A stretch of 64,000 nt of DNA from Phaeodactylibacter luteus (GCF_007993045.1 NZ_VOOR01000011.1:62001-126000), one strand, 5' to 3'. Positions 28,927-38,159 are shown, numbered from the stretch's first letter. The notes: a model not told the origin generated them from the letters alone. Made by a program: numbers and translations.

Positions 28927-30096
28927 CTACGCCTGCTGCTGTTGCCCTTTTAGCGCTGCCCATTCGCCCTTGACGGCAAGGGCAGCTTCCTGTGGCCACT
29001 GCTCTGGATTGAGGCTGCTCAGCTCAGGGCCAGAAGCCTTTAAGATATTTTCTAGTGTAGCCAAGCTGCTAGCGGCGAGGTCTGCCCAAGTACGAATGCC
29101 AGCAGACTGCAAGGCAGCCTCTGCCTGCGGAGTCAGCCCGGAAAAGAGGGTCAGCTCTGTTTCATCTGTTGACAAAGGCTGTGGGCGAGGTAAAAAATCA
29201 TCAGGGCTTTCCTGTTTTTGCAGCGCCAGCTGAGCCGCCTGCTCCACCCACCGGTCTTTCTCTATGCGGCCTTCAAAATAACCGATAGCCTGAGTAACCT
29301 CTTGAACGCGGGCACTGTCCCAAGTACTGATTTCCTCATAAGTGTAAATCCCCGCACCGTTGAGCTGCTGCTCCAGAAAACGGCCTACGCCCTCGATCCG
29401 CGTCAGGTCATCCCTTTCCGGCTTTTCCTCCAAGGGCAGAATCTTATCCCCGACCGGCTTTTCAGTAGCGAGGCCCAGTTCGGGCTCCTGATCAACAAGG
29501 GGAGCATCCGGAAGGCCCGGCATAGGATGTACTGCGGGGAAATCGCGTTCGCCCACAGCTGGGGCGGCTAACCCTAGCCGGTGCTGTTCACGGATGGCCT
29601 TTAGCAGGGTTTTATTTTGGGCGGAGAGCTCGTCCATACGCCTCAACAACAGGGCTTGGCTCTCGGCAGCGCCTTCTGGAGATCGGGCTTTCAGCCGTTC
29701 AATTTCTGCGTTCAGCTCCTTTACGACCTGCGCCATGGCCTCATCCGATGAGCCCCCTTCCTCAAGCTGCCGGCGCAGCATGAATACGTCCTTGTTCAAC
29801 TGCTCTTTTTCCTCTTCCAGGCGTTTGCTTTTTACCTCAGCTTCCTGGAGGGAAAAGCCAAGCTTTTTTTGGTCAGCATCTTTCAACGCCAGCTGCTCGC
29901 GCAGGGCTTCCAGCTCAGCTTTGGCTCCGCTCAGCTCTTTTTTTTTATCCTTTAGCTCCCGCTTGAGCGCAATGACCCGCCGGCTGCGCAGGAGGTAGCC
30001 CGTGAGCAGCCCCAATAGGAAAGCGGCCAACATGACAATTAAAATGAACAGGCTTTCACGCCCGGTGAGCTCACTGAATAATGTGCTGAAGTCCAT
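28927..30096 (-). CDS. Membrane-anchored coiled-coil protein with two helix-hairpin-helix domains
   Basis: A 389-residue protein with one N-terminal membrane span (about residues 15-37, LFILIVMLAAFLLGLLTGYLL) followed by basic residues, so the bulk is probably cytoplasmic. Residues about 40-175 form a charged coiled coil. A helix-hairpin-helix-type domain (DDLTRIEGVGRFLEQQLNGA, then WVEQAAQLA) lies near 225-290, of the kind annotated as DUF4332-like or Rad51-N-like. A second, weaker one (LFSGLTPQAEAALQSAGIRT) is near 315-375. It is 45 bases downstream of the OmpA-like gene and likely in the same operon. A link between membrane and a nucleic acid or protein partner is inference. Confidence 0.82.
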   Translation of the reverse strand: MDFSTLFSELTGRESLFILIVMLAAFLLGLLTGYLLRSRRVIALKRELKDKKKELSGAKAELEALREQLALKDADQKKLGFSLQEAEVKSKRLEEEKEQLNKDVFMLRRQLEEGGSSDEAMAQVVKELNAEIERLKARSPEGAAESQALLLRRMDELSAQNKTLLKAIREQHRLGLAAPAVGERDFPAVHPMPGLPDAPLVDQEPELGLATEKPVGDKILPLEEKPERDDLTRIEGVGRFLEQQLNGAGIYTYEEISTWDSARVQEVTQAIGYFEGRIEKDRWVEQAAQLALQKQESPDDFLPRPQPLSTDETELTLFSGLTPQAEAALQSAGIRTWADLAASSLATLENILKASGPELSSLNPEQWPQEAALAVKGEWAALKGQQQQA

Positions 30097-30141
30097 AGAA
30101 AGCAGTTTAAATTGGATGTTTTAGGAAGGCGCCAACTGATC

Positions 30142-31056
30142 TTACTGAACAATGGCCATCGTATCTGCAGGGGTTGCAAGCAGGCGGAAATTCACCCGCC
30201 GGTTTTTCTGCCGCCCCTCCGGATTGTCTGCACCCTGGGAAGTAGAATTGGGCGCTACGGGGCGGCTCTCCCCTTCTGAAGCAACCACAATGGGCACTTC
30301 AACATCAAGAGAATCTCTGAAGAATGCCCTTGCGCTTTCCGCCCGCCGGAGCCCTAGGTCCAAATTGTAGGCATCAGAACCGATGCTGTCGGTATGCCCA
30401 ATGATGGCCATAGAAGCATCTGGGTTGAGGCTAAAATAGGTCTGTACAGAATCGGCATACAAACGGAGCGATGCCCCAGGGCTGAACTCGGCGGAATTGT
30501 AGGCAAAGTTGGCATCAGAAAACGTCATGTTCTTGAACGTGAACAAGACCTTCTCAAAGCCTCCGGCCACAGCATTGGGGTCATAGAGGTTGAACAGGGC
30601 AGGCTCGCGGAGCCGCCGGTCTTCGCTAATGCCATAATCCAGAGAGAAGCGGTCTTGCGGGACGCCCCGCTTGATGAGCAGTTTGCGCAGCTGATCGGCC
30701 CGTGCGAGGCCGAGGTTTTCAAAAAACCCAGGAGCGATGCCCACTTCGCTTTCCCGGAAAAGGGCCGTGATCGTCAGGTTGCGGTTGGGGCGGGCCTGCA
30801 GGATGGCCGCCAAGGTATCCAAAAAAGTGATGTTGTTGGCGTTTGTACGAGGGGACAAGCTGGCCGAATCAAAAGCCAGCTGATCATACCCCCTCAACAA
30901 AACGTCTTCCCCCTCAGTGAGCTGAAGCGTCTGCAGCCGGGCATCTACCGGTGCCCCTGGCCCACAGGCCTGCCTCAATTCGCAGACAAAATACCAGCGA
31001 GCCAGCAAAGCAAAAACGAGAAAGGCTAAAAAGGTCAGGAAGGCTAGAAACCGCAT
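30142..31056 (-). CDS. OmpA-family protein with a tandem OmpA-like domain pair
   Basis: A 304-residue envelope protein. The ATG at 31056 starts a hydrophobic segment (MRFLAFLTFLAFLVFALLA), which may be an uncleaved anchor; an in-frame ATG at 31122 would add 22 polar residues. The C-terminal domain is a clear OmpA/MotB peptidoglycan-binding domain: AIIGHTDSIGSDAYNLDLGL, RRAESARAFF and GRQKNRRVNF. A degenerate earlier copy is visible near residues 45-145 (FDSASLSPRTNAN ... LARADQLRKLLIKRGVP). It probably links inner membrane to the cell wall. The coiled-coil/HhH gene follows 45 bases downstream. Confidence 0.87.
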   Translation of the reverse strand: MRFLAFLTFLAFLVFALLARWYFVCELRQACGPGAPVDARLQTLQLTEGEDVLLRGYDQLAFDSASLSPRTNANNITFLDTLAAILQARPNRNLTITALFRESEVGIAPGFFENLGLARADQLRKLLIKRGVPQDRFSLDYGISEDRRLREPALFNLYDPNAVAGGFEKVLFTFKNMTFSDANFAYNSAEFSPGASLRLYADSVQTYFSLNPDASMAIIGHTDSIGSDAYNLDLGLRRAESARAFFRDSLDVEVPIVVASEGESRPVAPNSTSQGADNPEGRQKNRRVNFRLLATPADTMAIVQ

Positions 31057-31181
31057 AAGCGAGTGATTGTTATTAATGGGCACTTGGGCTGCATACTTGG
31101 GGCCACCCTCTAAAGTAAGCAATTCGCCCCTTTATTGTATGCGTGCCCTCTTTTTTTCGCTATCCGCAAATGAACTGTACC

Positions 31182-31547
31182 ATGAAAGCAAGATTTACGG
31201 CTCAGCATATCCGGCTGCGCCTCCGCAAATCAGACATCAGCCAGCTGCAGGCTGAGCAGGCGGTCACTACCCGGCTGTCTTTTCCTGGCAAGGACCTTGT
31301 GTTCCGCTTGGAAATGGGGCGGGCTCAAGCCCCCTCGGCTAACTTTAAAGACGGGGAACTGACGGTGACCCTGCCCGATCAGCAGGCCCGCCAATGGATA
31401 GATAGCGATCAGGTAGGCATTTCTCATACGCAGCGTTCTGCGGGGCTGCCCGATCTAGAGCTGTTGATAGAGAAGGACTTCCCATGCGCGCACCGGCCTA
31501 TGGAAAACAAAGCCGATACCTTCCGGGAGCTGGCACCGGAAGAATGA
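31182..31547 (+). CDS. Small unknown protein, DUF7009-like
   Basis: A 121-residue cytoplasmic protein. The ATG at 31182 (MKARFTAQHIRLRLRKSDI) is preferred over 31143 because it gives the start seen in a conserved Bacteroidota family of the form M-K-h-R-h-x-x-x-x-h-R-h-R-L-x-x-x-(D/E)-h, annotated in my memory as DUF7009; that link is tentative. The body looks beta-rich with alternating hydrophobic residues (LVFRLEMG, ELTVTLP). Function unknown. It is divergent from the OmpA-like gene and converges on the TolC-type gene, with a repeat element between. Confidence 0.68.
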   Translation: MKARFTAQHIRLRLRKSDISQLQAEQAVTTRLSFPGKDLVFRLEMGRAQAPSANFKDGELTVTLPDQQARQWIDSDQVGISHTQRSAGLPDLELLIEKDFPCAHRPMENKADTFRELAPEE

Positions 31548-31560
31548 GGGAAGCAAAAAT

Positions 31561-31733
31561 GGGCTCAAACCAGGCTGTCGTTTTTCTAGTGGGGGCCTGC
31601 CCCTGCCAGCAGGCAGGTGCCGCTATGCTGCGGGGCTCGCTATCCGCTCGGCCCTATCGGGCTTGCCACCCCTGCGCAGCGCTAGGCCGATGCCAGGCTA
31701 GAGCCTAAACGCCTGCGATATTTTGGCTCACGG
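31561..31733 (-). repeat. Interspersed structured repeat, copy 4 (inverted, short form)
   Basis: Reverse-complement copy, 173 bp, beginning GGGCTCAAACCAGGCTGTCG and ending near TTTTGGCTCACGGC; the termini are inverted repeats of each other. It lacks one internal GGGGCAGGCC unit found in copies 1, 2 and 6. It sits between two convergent genes (31182 and the TolC-type gene). Confidence 0.83.
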
Positions 31734-31761
31734 CTGTAAAACTTCGCTTCAGGCAAAGCCG

Positions 31762-33201
31762 CTACTGACGCCCAAGCCGGCCTGCAGCCCACTCCACTTT
31801 TTGGCGGGTCAGGAAGAACTTGCCTTCGAGCTCGGTCAATTTCAGCTGTGCTTCAATGAGCTTTTGCTCCCGTGAATTGAGCAGGAAGATAGAGCTTTCG
31901 CCCATATCAAACTTCTGGTACTCCGCATCAAGCAGGGCCCTGTAGTTGGCCACAGCTCCCGAGTAAAGCTCCATCTGCTCAAGGAGGTTATCCTGCTCGT
32001 TGATGTAATTGCGGATTTTGTTGGCGATTTCTAATTGCTTGCGCTGCAAGCCGTACTCTGCATCCTGCACTTTGATGCGGGTCAGTTCCAGCTTCCCCCG
32101 CTCTTTACGGAGCAAGAGGGGAAAATCAAACCTTACGCCCCATTTAAAATTTTGTGCTACCAGCCCATTAAGGCCATCATTAGCAGCTGCACCGGGCACG
32201 AAGTTGGTCCCCTCCCCGAGCAGGTTGTACTCCAAGTCGAGCCGGGGCTTCAGCTGTTCTGCCGCCAGCCGGCGATCGATTTCCAACTGTTGAAGCTTAT
32301 AGTCGTAGGCGCGCAGCTCTGGATGCCGCTCCCGGGCTTCTCTCCAGAGCGCTTCGCTCCCTTCTGCCAGCGGCACTGCTTCCAAGCCAGAAAGCAGGGG
32401 CGGGCGCAAAGCATTGGTCACCTCCAAAGGCTCCCCCTCTTGGCTCCACAAGTAATTGGAGAGCATCAGCGTCGCATTCCGGTATACGATACGGGCGTTG
32501 TTGAGGTCAAATTGACGGTTCTGTATTTGGATCATGGTCTCCAGGGTATCGATAGCAGGCAGATCGCCTGCTTCGAAACTTGCCACAACCCCTCCAAAGC
32601 GTTGCTCCGTAATGGCCAAAGCCCGCTCAAAAACCTGCAGCTGATTGTAAGCTACGCACCAAGCCCAGAAGGCATCCGCAGCATTGAGCAGCAGATCGTT
32701 GACCATACGCTCCCGTTCTGCTTCATTGGCCTGCGCCATAATTTTGGCCTGCGCCAAATCAGCCCGGCGGTCATCAATAAAAAGCCCTCTCCCCAGAGGG
32801 ACTTTGATGCCAAGCACAGCCTGCCCTTGCTCAGGGAGGGTGCGCTCCGGGTTTTGATAAATCGCATCATAGTCTGCTACGCTATAAGCTGCTTTGAGCT
32901 CTATGCCCCACCAGGTTGGGACTTTCACGCCTGCCTCGCCAAAACCAAAATAATCTGATTCCTTGAACGACTTTTGGTCCCAGTCGCCATAAAGCTTAGG
33001 GTCGAACCCGCCCCGGGCCAAGCGCTCCATAGCTTCAGCCTGCACCCCCAGCAGCCGCCCCTGACGGGCAACGGGGTGGTACTGTGCCACCCAGCCCAAG
33101 TAGCGTTCCGCGCTTAGTACTGCGGCACTGTCCAAGAGAGGCTGCCCTTGTGCAAGCCCAGCTGCGAACAGGCCGATTGCAAGTAGTATGCCGTACTTCA
33201 C
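31762..33201 (-). CDS. TolC-family outer-membrane efflux/export channel
   Basis: Outer-membrane channel of 479 residues with a signal peptide (KYGILLAIGLFAAGLAQG). The TolC-type halves with long helices are visible, including LLNAADAFWAWCVAYNQLQVF and the later LLRKERGKLELTRIKVQDAEY and LEGKFFLTRQKVEWAAG. The start codon is GTG at 33201, overlapping the adaptor gene's TAG stop by one base (TAGTG), so translation is probably coupled. It completes a tripartite exporter with the HlyD-type adaptor and ABC protein upstream. Channel identity is firm; the exported substrate is not known. Confidence 0.93.
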   Translation of the reverse strand: MKYGILLAIGLFAAGLAQGQPLLDSAAVLSAERYLGWVAQYHPVARQGRLLGVQAEAMERLARGGFDPKLYGDWDQKSFKESDYFGFGEAGVKVPTWWGIELKAAYSVADYDAIYQNPERTLPEQGQAVLGIKVPLGRGLFIDDRRADLAQAKIMAQANEAERERMVNDLLLNAADAFWAWCVAYNQLQVFERALAITEQRFGGVVASFEAGDLPAIDTLETMIQIQNRQFDLNNARIVYRNATLMLSNYLWSQEGEPLEVTNALRPPLLSGLEAVPLAEGSEALWREARERHPELRAYDYKLQQLEIDRRLAAEQLKPRLDLEYNLLGEGTNFVPGAAANDGLNGLVAQNFKWGVRFDFPLLLRKERGKLELTRIKVQDAEYGLQRKQLEIANKIRNYINEQDNLLEQMELYSGAVANYRALLDAEYQKFDMGESSIFLLNSREQKLIEAQLKLTELEGKFFLTRQKVEWAAGRLGRQ

Positions 33202-34595
33202 TATTTGATTGATTTTGCAGGTGCCTTAAACTCGAAATTCCCTTTTTCCTTTACCTCTTCGGGCGTGGTATCTTCCCCGTAATAATCCGGTGGGAAACCA
33301 TTGAGCTGCCGCCAGATTTCATACCAGAGCGATACGTCGTTGAGCAGGGCAATGCCCTGTGCGCCTGAGCCCACCCTAAGGGCTTGCGGCCAGGGCTTTT
33401 CCGCATGCTCATGCGGGCTGACCAATACCCGGTACTCTCCATTGGCGCTGATCATGTTATCGATGGCCACCACTTCTCCGCTGTAAGTGCCAAAAGACTG
33501 GCCAGGCCAGCCAGAGAAAATGAACGCTGGCCAACCGTCAAAAATAAAGCGGACCTCCTGCCCGAGGTTGACCAGGGGCAGGTCCATCGGTTTTACGTAA
33601 AGCTCAACGGCCAGCTCATAATCTGCCGGCATGATGGTCACAATGCCCTCGCCTTCCTTGACCGTTTCCCCGATACCCGGCTTGATGGCTTTGGTGATAT
33701 AACAGTCTTGTGGGGCAACGATATAATAAAATTGGCTGCGCTGCTCGTAATTGGAAGCCTGTATCCGGAGCTTGTTGACACTGCCTTCTGCATCGAACTG
33801 CGCAGAAAGCGTACTGAACTTGTCCGATTCTGCCTTGGCGATTTTCTGATTGTAAGAGAGCCTTACGGTGTTTAGGTCGAGCCGTGCAATTTCCAGTTCC
33901 TGTCTTGCTTCCTGTACTTTATTTTGAGCCGAGATGAGCTTAGCGCTTGTCTCTTGCAATTTGGCCTGTTTGTCCTCCATCTTCGTCCGGGAATTAATGC
34001 CTGACTCGAAGAGGCTTTTTGCACGGTTGTACTGCTGGCTGGCAATAGAATCCTGCACAATGGCCTGTTGGTAGTCTGCCTCAGCAGAAGCCAGCTTGAA
34101 CTCGCTCTGCCTGATTTTGTTGGCCAGCTGCTGCTGCTTGAACTCCAGCTCTGAGCGCATGGCCTTAATTTGCTCATTCAGCGCTTGTACCTTTTGGCTA
34201 TAGGAGGCAATTGCGCCTTCTTTTGCTGCAACCTGCCGGTTGGTGCGCTGTACCAGGTCGGGGTCGAAGTACTCCGCTTTGATCTCCGAAAGGTTGACGA
34301 TGGTGTCGCCCTTTTTCACCAGCTCGCCTTCCCTGACGTACCAGCGCTCAATGCGGCCCGCGATGGTTGATTGTATCGTCTGTGGGCGCTGCCCGGGCTG
34401 CAGGGTCGTCACCTTGCCCTTGGATTGTATGTTCTGTGTCCAAGGTAAGAACATAAAGATGAAGAAAAGGGCAGCGACGGCCAGCAGCCAACGGGTAAAC
34501 ATGCGGTTAGCCGGTGAGAGCGCTGTTTTGTGGAAAGCGTTAAAGCCGTTGAAGGCGACCTCTGTATTGACCGAGTTATCTGAAATATTAAGCAT
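33201..34595 (-). CDS. HlyD-family membrane fusion protein
   Basis: Periplasmic adaptor of 464 residues bridging the ABC exporter and TolC-type channel. One N-terminal membrane span lies near residues 35-52 (WLLAVAALFFIFMFLP). The biotinyl-lipoyl-like half motifs are split by a long coiled coil: STIAGRIERWYVREGELVKKGD near 75-100 and IVAPQDCYITKAIKPGIGETVKEGE near 290-315. Helices about 120-270 form the hairpin. A beta-barrel domain follows (VELYVKPMDLPLVNLGQEVRF). It starts 19 bases after the ABC gene and overlaps the TolC-type gene by one base. Confidence 0.94.
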   Translation of the reverse strand: MLNISDNSVNTEVAFNGFNAFHKTALSPANRMFTRWLLAVAALFFIFMFLPWTQNIQSKGKVTTLQPGQRPQTIQSTIAGRIERWYVREGELVKKGDTIVNLSEIKAEYFDPDLVQRTNRQVAAKEGAIASYSQKVQALNEQIKAMRSELEFKQQQLANKIRQSEFKLASAEADYQQAIVQDSIASQQYNRAKSLFESGINSRTKMEDKQAKLQETSAKLISAQNKVQEARQELEIARLDLNTVRLSYNQKIAKAESDKFSTLSAQFDAEGSVNKLRIQASNYEQRSQFYYIVAPQDCYITKAIKPGIGETVKEGEGIVTIMPADYELAVELYVKPMDLPLVNLGQEVRFIFDGWPAFIFSGWPGQSFGTYSGEVVAIDNMISANGEYRVLVSPHEHAEKPWPQALRVGSGAQGIALLNDVSLWYEIWRQLNGFPPDYYGEDTTPEEVKEKGNFEFKAPAKSIK

Positions 34596-34614
34596 AGAGA
34601 CAGCCGTTTTTGAG

Positions 34615-36405
34615 TTAAGAACCAGATTGGGAAGCAGTGCTTTGCTTCAACTGCCCGTTTTCGGAAATCACACTATTCACACAAGTGAACACCTGCTTGA
34701 AGTGCATGCCTTGGGCTACACTCTTGAAGTCGCCCTGCTCCACAATTTTCCCGTCTTTCATGATGATGATCCGGTCACAGCGGGAAGCCAGCACGGGGTC
34801 ATCGGTCACGGTGATCATGGTCCAATTGTGCTCCTGAGAAGTCAGGAAATCAGATATCATCTCACGGTCCTGCTGCTCTATGCCGTAGAAAAAGCCTTCT
34901 ACAGCCAGCATGCGGGGCTTCGAGATGATACAACGGGCCAAAATAATACGGGTACGCACACTTTGCGGCACATTACTGCCTTCCGGCAAAAGCATGGTGC
35001 CATACCCGTCCGGCAGGCGGTCGATGTAAGGGCTAAGCCCTATTTGCTTGCTGATGCGGACCACCTCCTTCATAGGCACATCGGGGCAGCTGAAGGTAAT
35101 GTTCTCCAATATGGTGCCCCGGAAAATATCCTCTTGGGCAGAATAATCGCCAATCTGCTGCCGCAAAGTATGGATATTGAGGTTTTGCATAGGGTAGCCA
35201 TTGAATGAGATCGCGCCGCGGAAGTCGGTGTACAGACCGGCCATAATCTGTAGGAGGGTGGATTTCCCAGAGCCATTGTACCCAGCAATGCAAATCCGCT
35301 CATTTGGCTTGATGCTCAGGCTCAAGTTGTCCAGAGTGTTTTTGGTAGCATCCGCAAACCGGAACTGCAAGTTCTCTAAAGTTACCTCTATGCCCGTGCC
35401 CGTATCGATCTGCTCAAAGCGGGTACCCTCCTCCCCTTCGATAGGCAAGTCTACCACTGCGCCCAATTTTTCGAGCCCCGTCAGTACGTCATAGATGGTG
35501 TCCATGGTCAATATGAGCTTTTCCACAGAATTGAGCACGAGTATGACCACAATCTCTGCCGCCACGAACTGCCCGATATTGATTTGGTTCTGAATGACCA
35601 AGTAGGCGCCAAGGAACAGCAGCGCTGCCGTGATGACAGCTTTGAAGGCTACAATAGCACTGTATTGATTGACCAGTACTTTGAAGTGGTCTTTACGGGC
35701 ATCGAGGTAATTGCAGACCAGGCCATCCGTTTTGTTGAGGGAGAAAGAGGTCCCGCCAGAAAGCTTAAAGGTGTTCATGGCCCGAGCGACCTCCTCCAGC
35801 CAATAAGCCACTTCGTATTTATACTTTGACTCTTTGAGGCTTGTCTTCAGCCCGCCGGGGCCGGTCAGGCGGAACACCCAGAACATGATAAAGACCAAAG
35901 CCAGGCCAAAGAAAACGAAGAAAGGGTGATAAAAGGAAATAAGGATGAGCCCGAACAGAATCTGCAAGACCGCTGTGGAAGTATCGATAAGGATTTTGGG
36001 CAGCCCTTTCTGCACCGACAGGGTATCAAAAAAGCGGTTGACCAGCTCTGGCGGGTAAAACCGGACTACCTCATCCAGCTTGATACGCGGTATGCGGTAG
36101 GCAAAGTCAAAGGCTGACCGGGCAAAGATGCGCCGTTGTATGGTCTCTGTGACCGTCAGCTGCATCACCTTCAGCACCCCCGACAAGGTTGTGCCCAAAG
36201 TGACGATCGCAACAAGTACGATGAGGGAAGTAGAAATGGCTCCACCGGCAATCAGCCCGATGACCGCCTGTATGCCAAGTGGCAGGCTGAGGGTGATCAG
36301 GCCGGCGAGAATGGCGTAAATATAGATGTAGGTGATGTCTTTTTTGTCCAGCTCCAGCAGCTTGAAGAACCGCTGCAGCGGGCGGGAAGAATTGTAATCA
36401 GCCAT
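34615..36405 (-). CDS. Peptidase-less ABC exporter with degenerate ATPase motifs
   Basis: A 596-residue ABC half-transporter: six-helix membrane domain (about 30-330) fused to a nucleotide-binding domain (about 350-570). The ATG at 36405 is chosen over 36438. Walker A is intact (AGYNGSGKSTLL, about 374-385). The signature LSGGQ is replaced by NVPQSV, the Walker B region reads RMLAVEGFF so the catalytic Glu position is Gly, and the H-loop His is replaced (VTDDP). I believe related Bacteroidota proteins share some of these changes, so it may be a family trait and not decay. No C39 peptidase domain is present. With the HlyD- and TolC-type genes it forms a type I-like export operon. Confidence 0.9.
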   Translation of the reverse strand: MADYNSSRPLQRFFKLLELDKKDITYIYIYAILAGLITLSLPLGIQAVIGLIAGGAISTSLIVLVAIVTLGTTLSGVLKVMQLTVTETIQRRIFARSAFDFAYRIPRIKLDEVVRFYPPELVNRFFDTLSVQKGLPKILIDTSTAVLQILFGLILISFYHPFFVFFGLALVFIMFWVFRLTGPGGLKTSLKESKYKYEVAYWLEEVARAMNTFKLSGGTSFSLNKTDGLVCNYLDARKDHFKVLVNQYSAIVAFKAVITAALLFLGAYLVIQNQINIGQFVAAEIVVILVLNSVEKLILTMDTIYDVLTGLEKLGAVVDLPIEGEEGTRFEQIDTGTGIEVTLENLQFRFADATKNTLDNLSLSIKPNERICIAGYNGSGKSTLLQIMAGLYTDFRGAISFNGYPMQNLNIHTLRQQIGDYSAQEDIFRGTILENITFSCPDVPMKEVVRISKQIGLSPYIDRLPDGYGTMLLPEGSNVPQSVRTRIILARCIISKPRMLAVEGFFYGIEQQDREMISDFLTSQEHNWTMITVTDDPVLASRCDRIIIMKDGKIVEQGDFKSVAQGMHFKQVFTCVNSVISENGQLKQSTASQSGS

Positions 36406-36490
36406 TGTCGGTGTTGTAAGGTGACCATTGAAGGGCAATGCCCCTTGTTAATTGTCTTTCAGGCTTTTGCAAGCCCTTTTTATTCCTTAG

Positions 36491-36517
36491 TAAAAACCTG
36501 CCAGAACGCAACAGGTT
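36491..36517 (-). terminator. Possible terminator after the TetR gene
   Basis: On the minus strand AACCTG (36517-36512) pairs with CAGGTT (36500-36495) over an 11-base loop and runs into TTTTTA. It lies about 65 bases after the TetR stop and before the ABC operon start, suggesting separate transcription. The stem is short. Confidence 0.45.
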
Positions 36518-36580
36518 CGAAATACGCTTTGGATTGATTAGGTTGAGGAAAACTCTATTTATTGTAAGGCTTTTAGCCGG

Positions 36581-37270
36581 TTAAGCACTGACTCGTTCCT
36601 CTTTGAGCAGCCGCAGCGTAAAGTAGGAAAGCAGCTGCTCTACTTGACGGGGCACATCCCCCTTGCCGTCCACATCGGTGAGACGGGGCAGGTGCTCTGC
36701 AAAAAAGATATGGTTGTTCGCCATTTCCAACATATTGCTGGCCAAGGTATGCGGGTATGGGAATTCAGGGTTATTCTCTAAGATCACCCCAGCGATCCGC
36801 TTGCACAACGCCTTGTAAGCCAAGAAAAAGCCCTCCCGGTTTTGCAGGTCCACAGCTTTATTGTGGTAAGCCTTGGTGCCTTCAGCTACCACAATGCGGT
36901 GCAGCACATCTTCATCAATATAGGAAATAGAGGTATTCCGCTTTGCAGTATCTACAATACAGCTGATGACAGCCTGAAGTTTCAACAGAGGGTCCTCTAT
37001 CTCTAGCACTTTCAGCTCAATCCGGAACCGCATCCATTCCCAGTACCAATTGACCAGGTAAATCAGCAGCCGTTGTTTGTTCTCAAAGTACCGGTATATA
37101 GAAGCCTCCGTAGAGCCAATACGGACGGCCAGCTTACGGAAATTGAACCGCTCCAGCCCGCACTCGTCTATCATCAAAATACTGTGCTGCAGTATCTTGC
37201 GCCCTAAATCGGTGCGCTGCGGGTCATTCTTGTAAAGATTCTCGTTGATTGTCAATTCTACAGAAAACAT
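36581..37270 (-). CDS. TetR-family transcriptional regulator
   Basis: A 229-residue DNA-binding protein. The TetR helix-turn-helix is clear near residues 25-72: GRKILQHSILMIDECGLERF, then FRKLAVRIGSTEASIYRYFE and NKQRLLIYLV. The rest is a helical ligand or dimerisation domain with no resemblance I can assign. It lies directly upstream of, and in the same direction as, the ABC-HlyD-TolC genes, so it is the likely local regulator of export; that is inference from position. The HTH starts about 20 residues later than usual because of an N-terminal extension. Confidence 0.92.
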   Translation of the reverse strand: MFSVELTINENLYKNDPQRTDLGRKILQHSILMIDECGLERFNFRKLAVRIGSTEASIYRYFENKQRLLIYLVNWYWEWMRFRIELKVLEIEDPLLKLQAVISCIVDTAKRNTSISYIDEDVLHRIVVAEGTKAYHNKAVDLQNREGFFLAYKALCKRIAGVILENNPEFPYPHTLASNMLEMANNHIFFAEHLPRLTDVDGKGDVPRQVEQLLSYFTLRLLKEERVSA

Positions 37271-37501
37271 AGGTCAGCCAGTGTTTGCCAGGGAAAAAGA
37301 AAAAACCAAGGGAGGGCAGGAGCTAGTGGTTGGGGCCGTAAATACCTAGACATACCTTTTTATTTAAGGTGCAACCACAACGGTGAACGAGCGGAACTTG
37401 ATCAAAACCGGGCCAAATGCTGATTGACCGCCCAGCCTATAGCAGGCCGAGCCAGCTGCCAACCAAGGCCGCAAACGCCCACCTGAGCTAAAGCAGGCGA
37501 G

Positions 37502-38044
37502 CTAGTTCCGGGCTGCCATCATCTCCTTGATGTTCTTAACAGGGTATAGTTTCTCCAAGCCTTCTTGCAGCTTTCGGCGGGCAAAAAAGATGCGGCTCTT
37601 GACTGTCCCCAACGGGATTTCCAGCTCCTGAGCAATCTCTTCGTACTTGAACCCCTGATAGTGCATAAGGAAAGGGACTTTGAGCCAGTCGTCCAAGCGC
37701 TCTACCATGCCCATCAGCTCCTTCATCGTCACTTCTGATTCTCCGGTATTGTACGCCTGCCCGTTGCCCGCATTGATCCAGTACTGATTGGCGGTACTGT
37801 CCTGCAAAGTGCGGCGGCGCTTACGCTGACGGTAGTTGTTGATGAAGGTATTCCGCATAATTGTCATCAGCCAAGCCCTTAGGTTGGTGTGGGGCTTATA
37901 CATATTGCGGTACTTGAAAGCCTTGTAAGCCGTATCCTGCATCAGGTCATTCGCTTCCTCCTCGTCCTTGGTCAGGTGCACCGCAAATGACATCAAGGTG
38001 GGGCGGTACTGATAGAAAGACTGTGTGAACTCCAAGTTTGACAT
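37502..38044 (-). CDS. ECF-type RNA polymerase sigma factor
   Basis: Sigma-70 family protein of 180 residues, ECF size. Region 2 is visible (LTKDEEEANDLMQDTAYKAF, then LRAWLMTIMRNTFINNYR) and region 4 follows (YQGFKYEEIAQELEIPLGTV, KSRIFFARRKL). It should direct RNA polymerase to a dedicated promoter set. No anti-sigma factor gene adjoins it, and no SusC with an N-terminal signalling extension is in the window, so its trigger is unknown. A TATCTTTG -7 element lies at 38137-38144. A 231-bp gap separates it from the TetR gene. Confidence 0.95.
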   Translation of the reverse strand: MSNLEFTQSFYQYRPTLMSFAVHLTKDEEEANDLMQDTAYKAFKYRNMYKPHTNLRAWLMTIMRNTFINNYRQRKRRRTLQDSTANQYWINAGNGQAYNTGESEVTMKELMGMVERLDDWLKVPFLMHYQGFKYEEIAQELEIPLGTVKSRIFFARRKLQEGLEKLYPVKNIKEMMAARN

Positions 38045-38136
38045 AAGCCACTTCTGTTTGTGCAGGCCTCTGCCTGCTGATTTAAACTTTCACTTACTTA
38101 AGCCTCGCTTTAAGTATTAATAGCTTTACTATTATA

Positions 38137-38159
38137 CAAAGATAGAACACAATCGTGTT
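38137..38159 (-). promoter_or_regulatory. Candidate sigma-gene promoter with adjacent dyad
   Basis: The minus strand reads TATCTTTG (38144-38137), matching TAnnTTTG, about 93 bases before the sigma-factor ATG. Immediately upstream is a small dyad, AACAC (38146-38150) and GTGTT (38155-38159), placed where a repressor could block the promoter. No good -33 TTG was found. Confidence 0.45.

Noticed and set aside
36509-36522. GGTTCGAAA, like a tRNA T-loop
   Set aside because: No acceptor or anticodon stems can be drawn around it, and it forms part of a short terminator stem.
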